Shown: in pieces, positions 45,618-53,583 of the stretch
Numbering within the stretch: position 1 is the stretch's first letter
Layout of the letters: each line of letters begins with the position of its first letter
From: Bradyrhizobium neotropicale
GTDB taxonomy: Bacteria; Pseudomonadota; Alphaproteobacteria; Rhizobiales; Xanthobacteraceae
Direction: 5' to 3'
Length of the DNA stretch: 64,000 bases
Assembly (NCBI RefSeq): GCF_001641695.1
Contig: NZ_LSEF01000074.1
Coordinates: 1 to 64,000, forward strand
The notes under the pieces: model-generated
Told to the model about the DNA's origin: nothing
The model's database searches: none
What the model saw: the letters and a program-made list of their open reading frames with translations, nothing else
Position numbers and translations under genes: made by a program

Positions 45618-45741
45618 CGTCATTCCACATTGCGCAGTTGCGCAATGGGGGCTCGCGAAGCGAGAACCCGGAATCCATGGAGCCCCAGAGATCGCCGCGC
45701 GATGGATTCCGGGTTCGCCCTCCGGGCGCCCCGGAATGACG
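45618..45741. repeat. Dispersed palindromic repeat, family C
   Basis: The unit runs from CGTCATTCCACATTGCGCAG to CGCCCCGGAATGACG, with GAGAACCCGGAATCCATGG and GATTCCGGGTTCGC as inner arms. Together with the preceding repeat it fills most of the 388-bp gap between the methyltransferase and cold-shock genes. Confidence 0.8.
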
Positions 45742-45774
45742 GACTGGCGCGGGCGAAGCGGCACAGTTCCATCC

Positions 45775-45815
45775 AAACAAAAGCCCCGCGCACCGAAGCT
45801 CGGTGGCGGGGCTTG
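45775..45815 (-). terminator. Rho-independent terminator of the cold-shock gene
   Basis: On the minus strand AAGCCCCGCCACCGA pairs with TCGGTGCGCGGGGCTT around a 3-base loop, with one bulged base, followed by TTGTTT. It lies 55 bp past the cold-shock stop codon. Confidence 0.8.
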
Positions 45816-45869
45816 ATGGCTTGCGCTCTGCCGGTACGTCCGTGGTCAGAGCGCCGCTGCGCTGGCGGA

Positions 45870-46079
45870 TTAGCCGACGCGGAGATTGTCAGCGGAGGAC
45901 TTGCCGCTGCGGCGGTCGGCGACGATGTCGAACGACACCTTCTGGCCCTCGTTGAGGGTGCTCAGGCCGGCGCGTTCCACCGCGCTGATGTGGACGAAAA
46001 CGTCCTTGTTGCCGTCATCCGGCTGAATGAAACCAAAGCCTTTTTGGTTGTTGAACCACTTCACGGTGCCCATAGCCAT
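45870..46079 (-). CDS. Cold-shock protein (CspA family)
   Basis: A 69-residue OB-fold nucleic-acid chaperone. RNP1 is KGFGFI and RNP2 is VFVHIS, flanked by MGTVKWFNNQ at the start and a Gly-Lys-Ser-Ser-Ala-Asp-Asn-Leu C-terminal part. It binds single-stranded RNA or DNA and melts structure. The ATG at 46079 has AAAAAGGAAAT upstream. An in-frame ATG at 46097 would put that ribosome-binding site inside the gene. Long untranslated leaders are usual in this family and the 265 bp upstream is free of genes. Confidence 0.95.
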   Translation of the reverse strand: MAMGTVKWFNNQKGFGFIQPDDGNKDVFVHISAVERAGLSTLNEGQKVSFDIVADRRSGKSSADNLRVG

Positions 46080-46344
46080 GGGAATTTCCTTTTTCATAAG
46101 ATACGCACGTGGACCGGTACGCATTGCGCCCATGATCCTGATGAGTCGATGTGTTGGAAAAATCATCTGAAGCGTGCGCGCCCGTCAGAAACGAGGCGAA
46201 GCGGCCCAGTCGTTCGGCCAATGATCGATGACCACAATCTAGCGAAATAATGGGGCTACTTCAAGGCACTACCCGCACATCGCGACAGCCCATCAGTTTT
46301 CTATTTGACGCTGTAAATTCGCCGCTCCGCTCGCTGGCGCGCCC

Positions 46345-46677
46345 TCAATCCACGATGAAAAGCGTCGCGCCGGTGGTGGTCGACGAGCGATGCGCGGCAT
46401 CGCCGAAATCCGAGACCTGGTAGCTCATGCCCGGCGTGAGCTTGAATCGGCGCCCGTCCCGCAGCTCGGTGTCGAGCTCACCTTGCAGCACGTAGAGCAC
46501 GTGGCCGCGGTCGCACCAGTGATCGGCGAGATAGCCCGGCGAATACTCGACCACCCGCACGCGCAGCTCGCCGATGTCCAGCGTCCGCCACAGCGCCTCT
46601 CCGGTCTCGCCCGGATGCACCGTCGGCGCAATCCGGCTCCAGTCGGTGACGGTGAAGGGGGAGGTCGGGAGTTTCAT
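46345..46677 (-). CDS. Small cupin-domain protein
   Basis: A 110-residue single cupin. The first cupin motif is carried by ADHWCDRGHVLYVLQGELD with the DHW-C variant, and the second by GMSYQVSDFGDAAHRS. It matches the DHCW-type cupin group of unknown function, which may bind a metal. It stands alone, with no operon context. Confidence 0.8.
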   Translation of the reverse strand: MKLPTSPFTVTDWSRIAPTVHPGETGEALWRTLDIGELRVRVVEYSPGYLADHWCDRGHVLYVLQGELDTELRDGRRFKLTPGMSYQVSDFGDAAHRSSTTTGATLFIVD

Positions 46678-46743
46678 TGTGGTGATCCTGTTTCGGTGCG
46701 GGTGGGACCGCTTCCGTTATCGTACGCCCTCACCGCAATCTCC

Positions 46744-46802
46744 CTCATTGCGAGCGCAGCGAAGCAATCCACGACTGTACCCGCGGAAATCTCGCAATGA
46801 TG
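46744..46802. repeat. Truncated palindromic repeat, family A
   Basis: CTCATTGCGAGCGCAGCGAA is complete on the left, but the right arm is cut short to TCTCGCAATGATGAG. The inner GGATTGCTTCG arm is missing. Confidence 0.7.
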
Positions 46803-46829
46803 AGTTTACGGCACGATCGCACCACGTTC

Positions 46830-46946
46830 TGGCTGTCATCGCCCGCCTTGTGCGCAATTGTGCACTGGAGCGGGCGATATTCCAGAGGCTGCGACGTGAT
46901 GCGGAGAAGCCGCGGCGTACTTCATTCCCCGCTCTCGCGGGGAATG
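46830..46946. repeat. Palindromic repeat, family B in inverted orientation
   Basis: GCTGTCATCGCCCGC at the left and GCGGGGAATGACGGC at the right enclose ATTCCAGAGGC and GGAGAAGCCGCGGCGTA, the reverse complement of the family B core. Families A and B together fill most of the 403-bp gap between the cupin gene and guaA. Confidence 0.7.
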
Positions 46947-47080
46947 ACGGCGGTGGGTGAGGAAGGCCCAAATTAGGTCAATAATACGTACCTATACCGC
47001 TTTGTCCATGCCCAAAGAAGAATGTGGGCGCGCCGGCCCACGCGGTTGCGGGCGCGGTCCCCGTCGCGTATCTGCTTGCC

Positions 47081-48679
47081 ATGACAGCAGCACAGAACGA
47101 CCGCTCCCCGTCGACGTCCTCCGTGGCCTCGGCGCACGACAAGATTCTCATCGTCGACTTCGGCAGCCAGGTGACGCAGCTCATCGCGCGTCGCGTGCGG
47201 GAGGACGGCGTCTATTGCGAGATCGTCCCGTTCAACAAGGCCGAAGGCGCCTTCGGGGAGATGAAGCCCAAGGCGGTGATCCTCTCCGGCGGACCTGCCT
47301 CGGTGCTCGACGACAACGCGCCGGCTGCCCCAATGTCGATCCTCACCGCCGGCGTGCCGGTGCTCGGCATCTGCTACGGCGAGCAGACCATGGCGCAGCA
47401 GTTGGGGGGCACCGTCGAGGCCGGCCATCACCGTGAATTCGGCCGCGCAACAATAGAGGTCACCGACGATTGCGCGCTGTTCGAGGGCGTCTGGCAGAAG
47501 GGCGGCCGCTACGACGTCTGGATGAGCCATGGCGACCGCGTCACCAAGCTCCCCGATGGTTTCCGCGGCGTGGCGAAAGCCCAGGGTTCGCCGATCTCCG
47601 TCATCGCCGACGACAAGCGCAAATTCTACGCGATGCAGTTCCACCCCGAGGTCGTGCACACGGTGGACGGTGCCAAGCTCATCCGCAATTTCGTACGCAA
47701 GATCGCGGGCCTTAGCGGCGACTGGACCATGCGCGCCTTCCGCGAGGAGGAGATCCAGAAGATCCGTAGCCAGGTCGGCAAGGGCAGGGTGATCTGTGGC
47801 CTCTCCGGCGGCGTCGATTCGGCCGTGGCCGCCGTGCTGATCCACGAGGCGATCGGCGACCAGCTCACCTGCGTCTTCGTCGATCACGGCCTCTTGCGCC
47901 TCGACGAAGCGAAGACCGTGGTCGATCTGTTCCGCCACCACTACAACATCCCGCTCGTGCACGTGGATGCGTCGAAGCAGTTCCTGGGCGAGCTCGAAGG
48001 CGTCACCGATCCCGAAGTGAAGCGCAAGACCATCGGCCGCCTCTTCATCGAGGTGTTCGAGCAGGAGGCCAAGAAGATCGGCGGCGCCGACTTCCTCGCG
48101 CAGGGCACGCTCTATCCCGACGTGATCGAGAGCGTCTCCTTCACCGGCGGCCCCTCGGCGACGATCAAGTCGCACCACAATGTCGGCGGCCTTCCCGAGC
48201 GTATGAACATGACGCTCGTCGAGCCCTTGCGCGAGCTGTTCAAGGACGAGGTGCGCAAGCTCGGCCGCGAGCTCGGCCTTCCCGAAATCTTCGTCGGCCG
48301 CCATCCGTTCCCGGGCCCGGGCCTCGCCATCCGCTGCCCCGGCGACATCACGAAGGACAAGCTCGACATCCTGCGCCAGGCCGATGCCGTCTACATCGAC
48401 CAGATCCGCAAGCACGGCCTCTACGACGAAATCTGGCAGGCCTTCGCCGTGCTGCTCCCCGTGAAAACCGTCGGCGTCATGGGCGACGGCCGCACGTATG
48501 ACTATGTGGTGGGCCTGCGCGCGGTCACCTCCACCGACGGCATGACCGCCGACTTCTACCAGTTCGACATGAAATTCCTGGGCGAGACCGCCACACGCAT
48601 CATCAACGAGGTGAAGGGCGTGAACAGGGTGGTGTACGACGTGACCAGCAAGCCGCCCGGGACGATTGAGTGGGAGTAG
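47081..48679 (+). CDS. guaA: GMP synthase (glutamine-hydrolysing)
   Basis: A 532-residue enzyme with an N-terminal class I amidotransferase. The nucleophile Cys98 is in LGICYGEQTMA, and the His-Glu pair is near MQFHPEVVHT. Next come an ATP-pyrophosphatase domain with P-loop GLSGGVDSAVAA and a C-terminal dimerisation domain ending KPPGTIEWE. It aminates XMP to GMP, using the product of GuaB. The ATG at 47081 leaves about 20 residues before the conserved ILIVDFGSQ; an open upstream extension is unconserved. Confidence 0.96.
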   Translation: MTAAQNDRSPSTSSVASAHDKILIVDFGSQVTQLIARRVREDGVYCEIVPFNKAEGAFGEMKPKAVILSGGPASVLDDNAPAAPMSILTAGVPVLGICYGEQTMAQQLGGTVEAGHHREFGRATIEVTDDCALFEGVWQKGGRYDVWMSHGDRVTKLPDGFRGVAKAQGSPISVIADDKRKFYAMQFHPEVVHTVDGAKLIRNFVRKIAGLSGDWTMRAFREEEIQKIRSQVGKGRVICGLSGGVDSAVAAVLIHEAIGDQLTCVFVDHGLLRLDEAKTVVDLFRHHYNIPLVHVDASKQFLGELEGVTDPEVKRKTIGRLFIEVFEQEAKKIGGADFLAQGTLYPDVIESVSFTGGPSATIKSHHNVGGLPERMNMTLVEPLRELFKDEVRKLGRELGLPEIFVGRHPFPGPGLAIRCPGDITKDKLDILRQADAVYIDQIRKHGLYDEIWQAFAVLLPVKTVGVMGDGRTYDYVVGLRAVTSTDGMTADFYQFDMKFLGETATRIINEVKGVNRVVYDVTSKPPGTIEWE

Positions 48680-48757
48680 GGGGGCGTGCGCCTGCGGTAG
48701 GTTTCGCATAGCTCGATCTTGGGGAGATCGAAATTGAAGGGGCGCACTGAATAAATC

Positions 48758-49657
48758 ATGGGATTCGGGGTCTTCATCCATCGCTTGGACTCGATCTACG
48801 ATGACAACCCGGCCGAACGATATCAGTTTCCCAGTCAGTACCTGCGTCGGGTCGAAGCCTGCGTCGGGGACTGGATAATCTACTATGAACCGGGCAAGGT
48901 CGCCGAAACGCGAGGCTACTTTGCGATTGCAAGGGTACAGCAAGTTATTCCTGACCCTGGCACGCCGGGGATGTATCTCGCGCTGATTGAGCCGGGAAGC
49001 TATCTCGATTTTGCCAACCCGGTCCCTTTCAACGGGTCGAGCGGACCAGTGGAACGCGGCGTCCTAAATGAGCATGGACGAATCTCAGGGCGTGCTCAGT
49101 CGGCAGTCCGTCCAATTTCGCCCGACGATTTCAATCGAATACTCGAGCTTGGTTTCGCGGAAGGCGCACCGTTGCTGCCCCGAGTTGATACCGACGTTCG
49201 ATCGTCCCAATTTGATGAAGAGCAGGCACCCTTTAGATTCGAGCAGCAACGAGACCGCGTCAGCCTTACGGTATCCAGAGTTCTACGCGATCGAGTTTTT
49301 CGTCGAATCGTACTGCGCGCCTATGATGAGCGTTGCGCCATCACCGGGCTGAAGCTCATCAATGGAATGGGGCGCGCAGAGGTCGCGGCAGCGCATATAC
49401 GGCCTGTGGAGGCAAATGGGCCGGACATCGTTAGCAATGGGATCGCTCTTTCGGGCACCGCGCATTGGATGTTCGATCGCGGTCTCATTAGCTTGGCCGA
49501 TGATCTGGAGATATTGATCTCGCGTCAGACAAACGATCTGGACGGAGTCCGGTCGATAATCAACAAGACCGGCCGCGCGTTTGAGCCGCAGCGGATGTCG
49601 GATCGGCCACACCCACATTTCTTGAAGTGGCATCGCGAGCATTGTTTCAAGCAATAA
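48758..49657 (+). CDS. HNH endonuclease-like protein with PUA/EVE-like N terminus
   Basis: A 299-residue protein. The C-terminal half has an HNH_2-type nuclease motif: ERCAITGL (about 191-198), AAHIRPVE with His213, Asn227 in DIVSNGIAL, and His236 in GTAHWMFDRGLISL. The N-terminal 100 residues (GDWIIYYEPGK, FAIARVQQVIPD, MYLALIEPG) look like a PUA/EVE-type fold, which in related proteins can recognise modified bases; this is my reading by eye. Such fusions are typical of modification-dependent restriction enzymes. Codon usage is less GC-biased than in guaA. It is flanked by a family E repeat and has no methylase partner. Confidence 0.7.
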   Translation: MGFGVFIHRLDSIYDDNPAERYQFPSQYLRRVEACVGDWIIYYEPGKVAETRGYFAIARVQQVIPDPGTPGMYLALIEPGSYLDFANPVPFNGSSGPVERGVLNEHGRISGRAQSAVRPISPDDFNRILELGFAEGAPLLPRVDTDVRSSQFDEEQAPFRFEQQRDRVSLTVSRVLRDRVFRRIVLRAYDERCAITGLKLINGMGRAEVAAAHIRPVEANGPDIVSNGIALSGTAHWMFDRGLISLADDLEILISRQTNDLDGVRSIINKTGRAFEPQRMSDRPHPHFLKWHREHCFKQ

Positions 49658-49661
49658 GCCC

Positions 49662-49740
49662 GTAGGATGGGTAGAGCGCAGCGAAACCCATCGCGCTTGA
49701 GAGGCGGAATTGATGGGTATCGCTTTGCTCCACCCATCCC
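49662..49740. repeat. Dispersed palindromic repeat, family E
   Basis: GTAGGATGGGTAGAGCGCAG pairs with TTTGCTCCACCCATCCC, and inner AAACCCATCGC pairs with TTGATGGGTATC. It lies between the convergent HNH and GFA genes. Confidence 0.8.
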
Positions 49741-49746
49741 GCGAGC

Positions 49747-50256
49747 TTATCTTCCCAGCAACATTGCAATACGCGATGCGAGAAGCTTGAAGACGAGGCC
49801 TGGAGGATAGCTTCGATAGCTTGGCACGTCGTCTGAAAGCACAACGCCATCCGGCTTGAACTTCGTGCAAATTCGCGCCTGCAGTGGCGGCAGGTCGCCG
49901 TGAAATCGCGCTCTGTAGGCTGAGACCCAGTGCGGACCGCGATCGAAATCCACGAACACCGCCGAATTGCAGCAAGTCGCGACAACTCTGTTTGTCGGCG
50001 AACTTTCCTTGAGTTTGTAGCGCCTCAGCAGCTCGGTTCCCTTGGAGCATTCGAGGCGGTCTTTGCGATAGAGGATATAAGCCGTCCCGCCGTCGGCATC
50101 GCGCACGGCGCCGGCGTTTGGCAAAGCCTCGATCTGCTCGGCCCCCTTCTGGCAGTCGTCGCAGTAGCAGACGGTGCTGACGATCGGCTTGCCGAACGCT
50201 TTGAGTTCGACGCTGCCGCAGGAGCACGTTGCGATCAGAGTTGGTGTGCGGGTCAT
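49747..50256 (-). CDS. GFA-domain protein
   Basis: A 169-residue protein of the GFA/CENP-V zinc fold. Zn-binding Cys residues appear in ATCSCGSVEL (CxC, 11-13), VCYCDDCQKG (CxxC, 30-35) and VATCCNSAVF. The founding member was proposed to speed glutathione-formaldehyde adduct formation, but most GFA proteins are uncharacterised. It starts 12 bp after the deformylase-like gene, so the two are probably co-transcribed. Confidence 0.82.
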   Translation of the reverse strand: MTRTPTLIATCSCGSVELKAFGKPIVSTVCYCDDCQKGAEQIEALPNAGAVRDADGGTAYILYRKDRLECSKGTELLRRYKLKESSPTNRVVATCCNSAVFVDFDRGPHWVSAYRARFHGDLPPLQARICTKFKPDGVVLSDDVPSYRSYPPGLVFKLLASRIAMLLGR

Positions 50257-50268
50257 TTGTTGGCATCC

Positions 50269-50769
50269 CTACGAGTTTCGTGAAATCTTCTCAAACTTCT
50301 TGACCAGCCGCTCCCGCTTCAGCCGCGACAACCGCTGAATCCAGAACATGCCATCGAGCTGATCGATCTCGTGCTGGTGACACACGGCGCGCAGGCCATC
50401 CGACTCCTCGGTCTGCATGTTGCCTTCAACATCCTGATAGCTGATCCGCACGCGGGCATGGCGCTGGACCTCGTCGGTGACGCCGGGCATCGAGACGCTG
50501 CCTTCCTTGTGCAGGATCATCTCGGGTGAGGCCCATTCGATCTGTGGGTTGACGTAAGTGCGCGCGCCGTCCTTGGCGTCGAGCTCGAGCACCACGACGC
50601 GCAAGGGGATGCCGATATGCGGCGCCGTGATCCCGATGCCGGGTGCGGCGTGCATCGTCTCCAGCAGGTCCGTTGCAAGCTCGCGCAAGCCGTCGTCGAA
50701 TGCGGTCACGGGCCGTGCCGGGATCGCGAGCCGGCGGTCGGGATAGCGGAGGATGGGGCGTATGGTCAT
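50269..50769 (-). CDS. Peptide-deformylase-like protein with altered metal site
   Basis: A 166-residue protein of the deformylase fold and length. Motif 1 reads GIGITAPHIG instead of the usual G-x-G-x-A-A-x-Q. Motif 2 reads EGSVSMPG, so the metal-ligand Cys is Ser91. Motif 3 reads HQHEIDQLDG, so His133 and Glu134 are kept but the second His is Gln137. Two of the three metal ligands are therefore replaced, and the motif 1 Gln is His. It is unlikely to be an ordinary deformylase. The ATG at 50769 is preferred to 50808. It lies between LysR and GFA genes on one strand with gaps of 35 and 12 bp. Confidence 0.85.
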   Translation of the reverse strand: MTIRPILRYPDRRLAIPARPVTAFDDGLRELATDLLETMHAAPGIGITAPHIGIPLRVVVLELDAKDGARTYVNPQIEWASPEMILHKEGSVSMPGVTDEVQRHARVRISYQDVEGNMQTEESDGLRAVCHQHEIDQLDGMFWIQRLSRLKRERLVKKFEKISRNS

Positions 50770-50804
50770 GATCTCCAGACGGTGAATTTTTTGAAGCGTC
50801 GCCG

Positions 50805-51779
50805 TCAAGATCGGCTTGCACGGTTGAGCTTGCGTGGTCCCTTCGCGTTTGTCGCGCCCCGCGGTGCATCGGCGCCGCGATATCTGACGTGCTCGATGAA
50901 CGCGCGCAGCTTTGGCAGGACCTGACGCTTTCCCGGATAGTACAGAAAGACCCCTGGGCCAGTCACGGCAAAGGGCGTCAAGAGCGCCTGCAACCGGCCG
51001 TCTGCCATCGCGGCTCTGGCGAGTGGACCGGGCACCTGCGCAAGTCCGACGCCCTGGATGGCCGCGCCGACGAGCGTGGCATAGTCGTGCGCGATGAGCG
51101 GCCCTGACACGATCGCCTCGACTGACTTGTTGCCGTCGACGAAAGGCCAGGGTGCGATCGATCCGTTGGAGCGGCGCAGGCGAAGGCAGGCGTGCTGGCG
51201 AAGATCGTCGATGCGCTGCGGCCGCTTCCGCCCGCGCAGATAATCGGGGCTGCCGACGACCATGAACGGGAACGGCTGCGTCAGCCGCACCGCGATCATG
51301 TCAGGCGCGATGAGCTGGCCGAGACGGATGCCGGCATCGAAGCCGCCTGCGGCGAGATCCACCATCTCTTCGCTAGCGGCGATCTCCACCTCGATCTCGG
51401 GATAGGCGCGGCAGAACGCGGCGATCACCGGCTCGAGGATCAGCGGAACGACCGATCGGGGAACGGCGAGACGCAACAACCCCGCCGGACGCTGCCCGAG
51501 GTCACGCGCGGCTTCGCTGGCGGCAACGAGCTCCTCGAAGGCGGGTTTCGCGCGCGAGAAGAACCGCTCGCCGGCCTCGGTCAATCCGACGCTGCGCGTG
51601 GTGCGAGTGAACAGCGCCGCGCCGATGCGTGCCTCCAGCGTGCGCACCGCCTGGCTCATCGCCGACGGGGTCACGCCGAGCTCGGCGGCCGCGCGGCGAA
51701 AATTGCGGTGCCTGGCAACGGCGAGGAAGGCCTCGACGCCGTCGAGCGCGCTCTGCCGGATTGTGAAGTTCTGCTTCAT
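50805..51779 (-). CDS. LysR-family regulator
   Basis: A 324-residue regulator. The winged helix is at about 12-70 (DGVEAFLAVARHRNFRRAAA and VTPSAMSQAVRTLEARIG), followed by a periplasmic-binding-like effector domain. A basic C-terminal tail (about 305-324) is unusual. It is divergent, across 99 bp, from a methyltransferase gene and upstream of the deformylase-like and GFA genes on the same strand, so either set could be its target. Confidence 0.87.
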   Translation of the reverse strand: MKQNFTIRQSALDGVEAFLAVARHRNFRRAAAELGVTPSAMSQAVRTLEARIGAALFTRTTRSVGLTEAGERFFSRAKPAFEELVAASEAARDLGQRPAGLLRLAVPRSVVPLILEPVIAAFCRAYPEIEVEIAASEEMVDLAAGGFDAGIRLGQLIAPDMIAVRLTQPFPFMVVGSPDYLRGRKRPQRIDDLRQHACLRLRRSNGSIAPWPFVDGNKSVEAIVSGPLIAHDYATLVGAAIQGVGLAQVPGPLARAAMADGRLQALLTPFAVTGPGVFLYYPGKRQVLPKLRAFIEHVRYRGADAPRGATNAKGPRKLNRASRS

Positions 51780-51878
51780 AGCCCGTCGACATTATCGCGG
51801 ATAGTCGCTGGGCGGAAGCGGCCGTATCTTTGCCGCGAGAAGTCGAGCTTTCACGGAGTGCTTTCACGGAGTCCTGCA

Positions 51879-52703
51879 ATGACCGATGTTCTTGATGGCG
51901 TGCGCAACCACTATGCGGCGAGTGGCCTGACCGAGCGGCTGAAGGCGGCGCTCGCGGTGTTCGGGCCGGAGGATAAGCCGCTTGCCCCCCAGCAACTGGC
52001 AGCCCTCGATCAGTTCCACACCCGCGGCCTTGCGGCGACCGCCGACCTTGCGAAGCTCGCTGGAATTGCGGCCGACATGTCGGTTCTCGACGTCGGTGCG
52101 GGTGTCGGCGGCCCGGCGCGCTTTCTCGCAACGAATTACGGCTGCCGCGTGATCGGCGTCGATCTCAGCGATCCATTCGTCCTCGCCGCGCGCTATCTGA
52201 CCGCGCGCACAGGTCAAAGCGAGCGCGTGTCGTTCGAGACGGCAAGCGCGATGGAGCTGCCGTTCGACGACGGTCGGTTCGACGTCGCGTGGCTCCAACA
52301 CGTGGCCATGAACGTGCCGGACCGGGGGCGGCTCTATCGCGAGATCCGCCGCGTGCTGAAGATGGGCGGCCGATTTGCGACCTTCGATGTCGTGATGAGG
52401 GGCGGCGAGCCGCTCTATCCGGTGCCGTGGGCGCGCACGCCGGCCACCAGTTTCCTCCTGTCTGCAGCCGCCACGCGCGAGGCGATCGAGGCAGCCGGTT
52501 TCCGCGTGCTCGTCTGGCAGGACGACACCGAAGCCGCCAAGGCCTGGATCGCCCAGCTCCGCGCGTCCGGGCCGCCGCCGGCGCCAAATCTCGGTGTGGT
52601 GATGGGGCCGGAGTTCGCCCAGCTTGCCGCCAATCTCGGGCGAAACCTGCTGGAAGGCCGTCTCGGCATCCTCACCGCGGTGTTCGAGGCCGCGGCAACC
52701 TAG
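51879..52703 (+). CDS. Class I SAM-dependent methyltransferase (UbiE/SMT-like)
   Basis: A 274-residue enzyme. SAM motif I is MSVLDVGAGVGGPARFLA, motif II includes RVIGVDLSD, and motif IV is DVAWLQHVAMNVPDRG. The pattern matches methyltransferase-11 enzymes acting on quinones, sterols or tocopherol-like small molecules. The substrate is unknown. The ATG at 51879 starts the conserved region. The long open frame upstream is antisense to the LysR gene. Two copies of CTTTCACGGAGT just upstream may be a minor regulatory repeat. Confidence 0.83.
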   Translation: MTDVLDGVRNHYAASGLTERLKAALAVFGPEDKPLAPQQLAALDQFHTRGLAATADLAKLAGIAADMSVLDVGAGVGGPARFLATNYGCRVIGVDLSDPFVLAARYLTARTGQSERVSFETASAMELPFDDGRFDVAWLQHVAMNVPDRGRLYREIRRVLKMGGRFATFDVVMRGGEPLYPVPWARTPATSFLLSAAATREAIEAAGFRVLVWQDDTEAAKAWIAQLRASGPPPAPNLGVVMGPEFAQLAANLGRNLLEGRLGILTAVFEAAAT

Positions 52704-52721
52704 GCCAAGGAGGGAACGCAG

Positions 52722-53249
52722 ATGTCACCGACAATCATCTTCCAGATCCATCTCGCGCTTGGCTATGTGCCGTGGCTGCTTTGCTTCGGAGCATACGGCT
52801 GGCCCTGGCTCAAATCGATGGAGCCCGTCGAGGCGCAACGCGTCATTGCCGCTCTTCACAGCTTCCGCTTCTTCGGCCTCGTCTTCCTGGTGCCGGGTGT
52901 GGTCGGGCCGCATCTGCCCGCCGGTTTCGCCACCACGGCCGCCTACGCCGATTTCGCAACCGGACTATTGGCCATGCTGGCGTTTGTCACGACGCGGCGG
53001 CCCGCGCTGTTCTGGCCTTTCGTCGTGGCCTTCAATCTGGTCGGGGCAGGCGACATCCTCGTCGACTACTATCACGGCGTTCAGCTCGGCCTCGCCGATG
53101 TGGCGGGGGAGTTGGGTGCCGTCTATGTGATCCCGATCATCTATGTGCCGCTGCTGATGGTCACGCACGTGGCCGCGTTCTATCTGCTGGTCTCCTCTCG
53201 CGATCGGCAGCGTCTGCAGGGCGATGAGATCGAGTTGGCTGGATCATGA
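52722..53249 (+). CDS. Integral membrane protein, unknown
   Basis: A 175-residue protein with about five hydrophobic segments (near 5-25, 48-66, 76-92, 96-112 and 130-155). No family is recognised. It begins 18 bp after the methyltransferase stop and has AAGGAGGGAA before its ATG, so the two are one operon. A link to modification of a lipid or quinone is possible but unsupported. Confidence 0.65.
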   Translation: MSPTIIFQIHLALGYVPWLLCFGAYGWPWLKSMEPVEAQRVIAALHSFRFFGLVFLVPGVVGPHLPAGFATTAAYADFATGLLAMLAFVTTRRPALFWPFVVAFNLVGAGDILVDYYHGVQLGLADVAGELGAVYVIPIIYVPLLMVTHVAAFYLLVSSRDRQRLQGDEIELAGS

Positions 53250-53583
53250 CATCGTGCCGGTGTTTTGCCCGACGTGTCAAATCGTTTGCTGACATGTTGA
53301 GGCAAGGCGCCGGCGGCCACCGTCTACTTTGCATGGGGTTGTTTTCGAGATTTTTGTTGTGGAGCATAAGGCCCTCAGTTCGGGCCTAATTTCATCCGCA
53401 TTCCCGAGCGTCGATCCAGCAAAACAATAATTCGCTTTACCAGAAATTTGAAATATCGTAGAAGTGTTTCCCCGAGACCCGTGGAACCCGTGTTCCAAAA
53501 TATTGGCGTCCCAGTCATTGCCGATGTCGGCTCCCGCCGTTCCCATTCGTCTTCCACCCGGAGAGACCTGACGGGAGACCAAA
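53250..53583. other. Gene-free stretch, AT-richer
   Basis: These 334 bases have lower GC than the neighbouring genes, particularly 53380-53470, and no ORF with family resemblance, ribosome-binding site or conserved motif. The last 40 bases must hold the promoter or leader of the MFS gene (CGGGAGACC lies close to its start). Confidence 0.6.
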
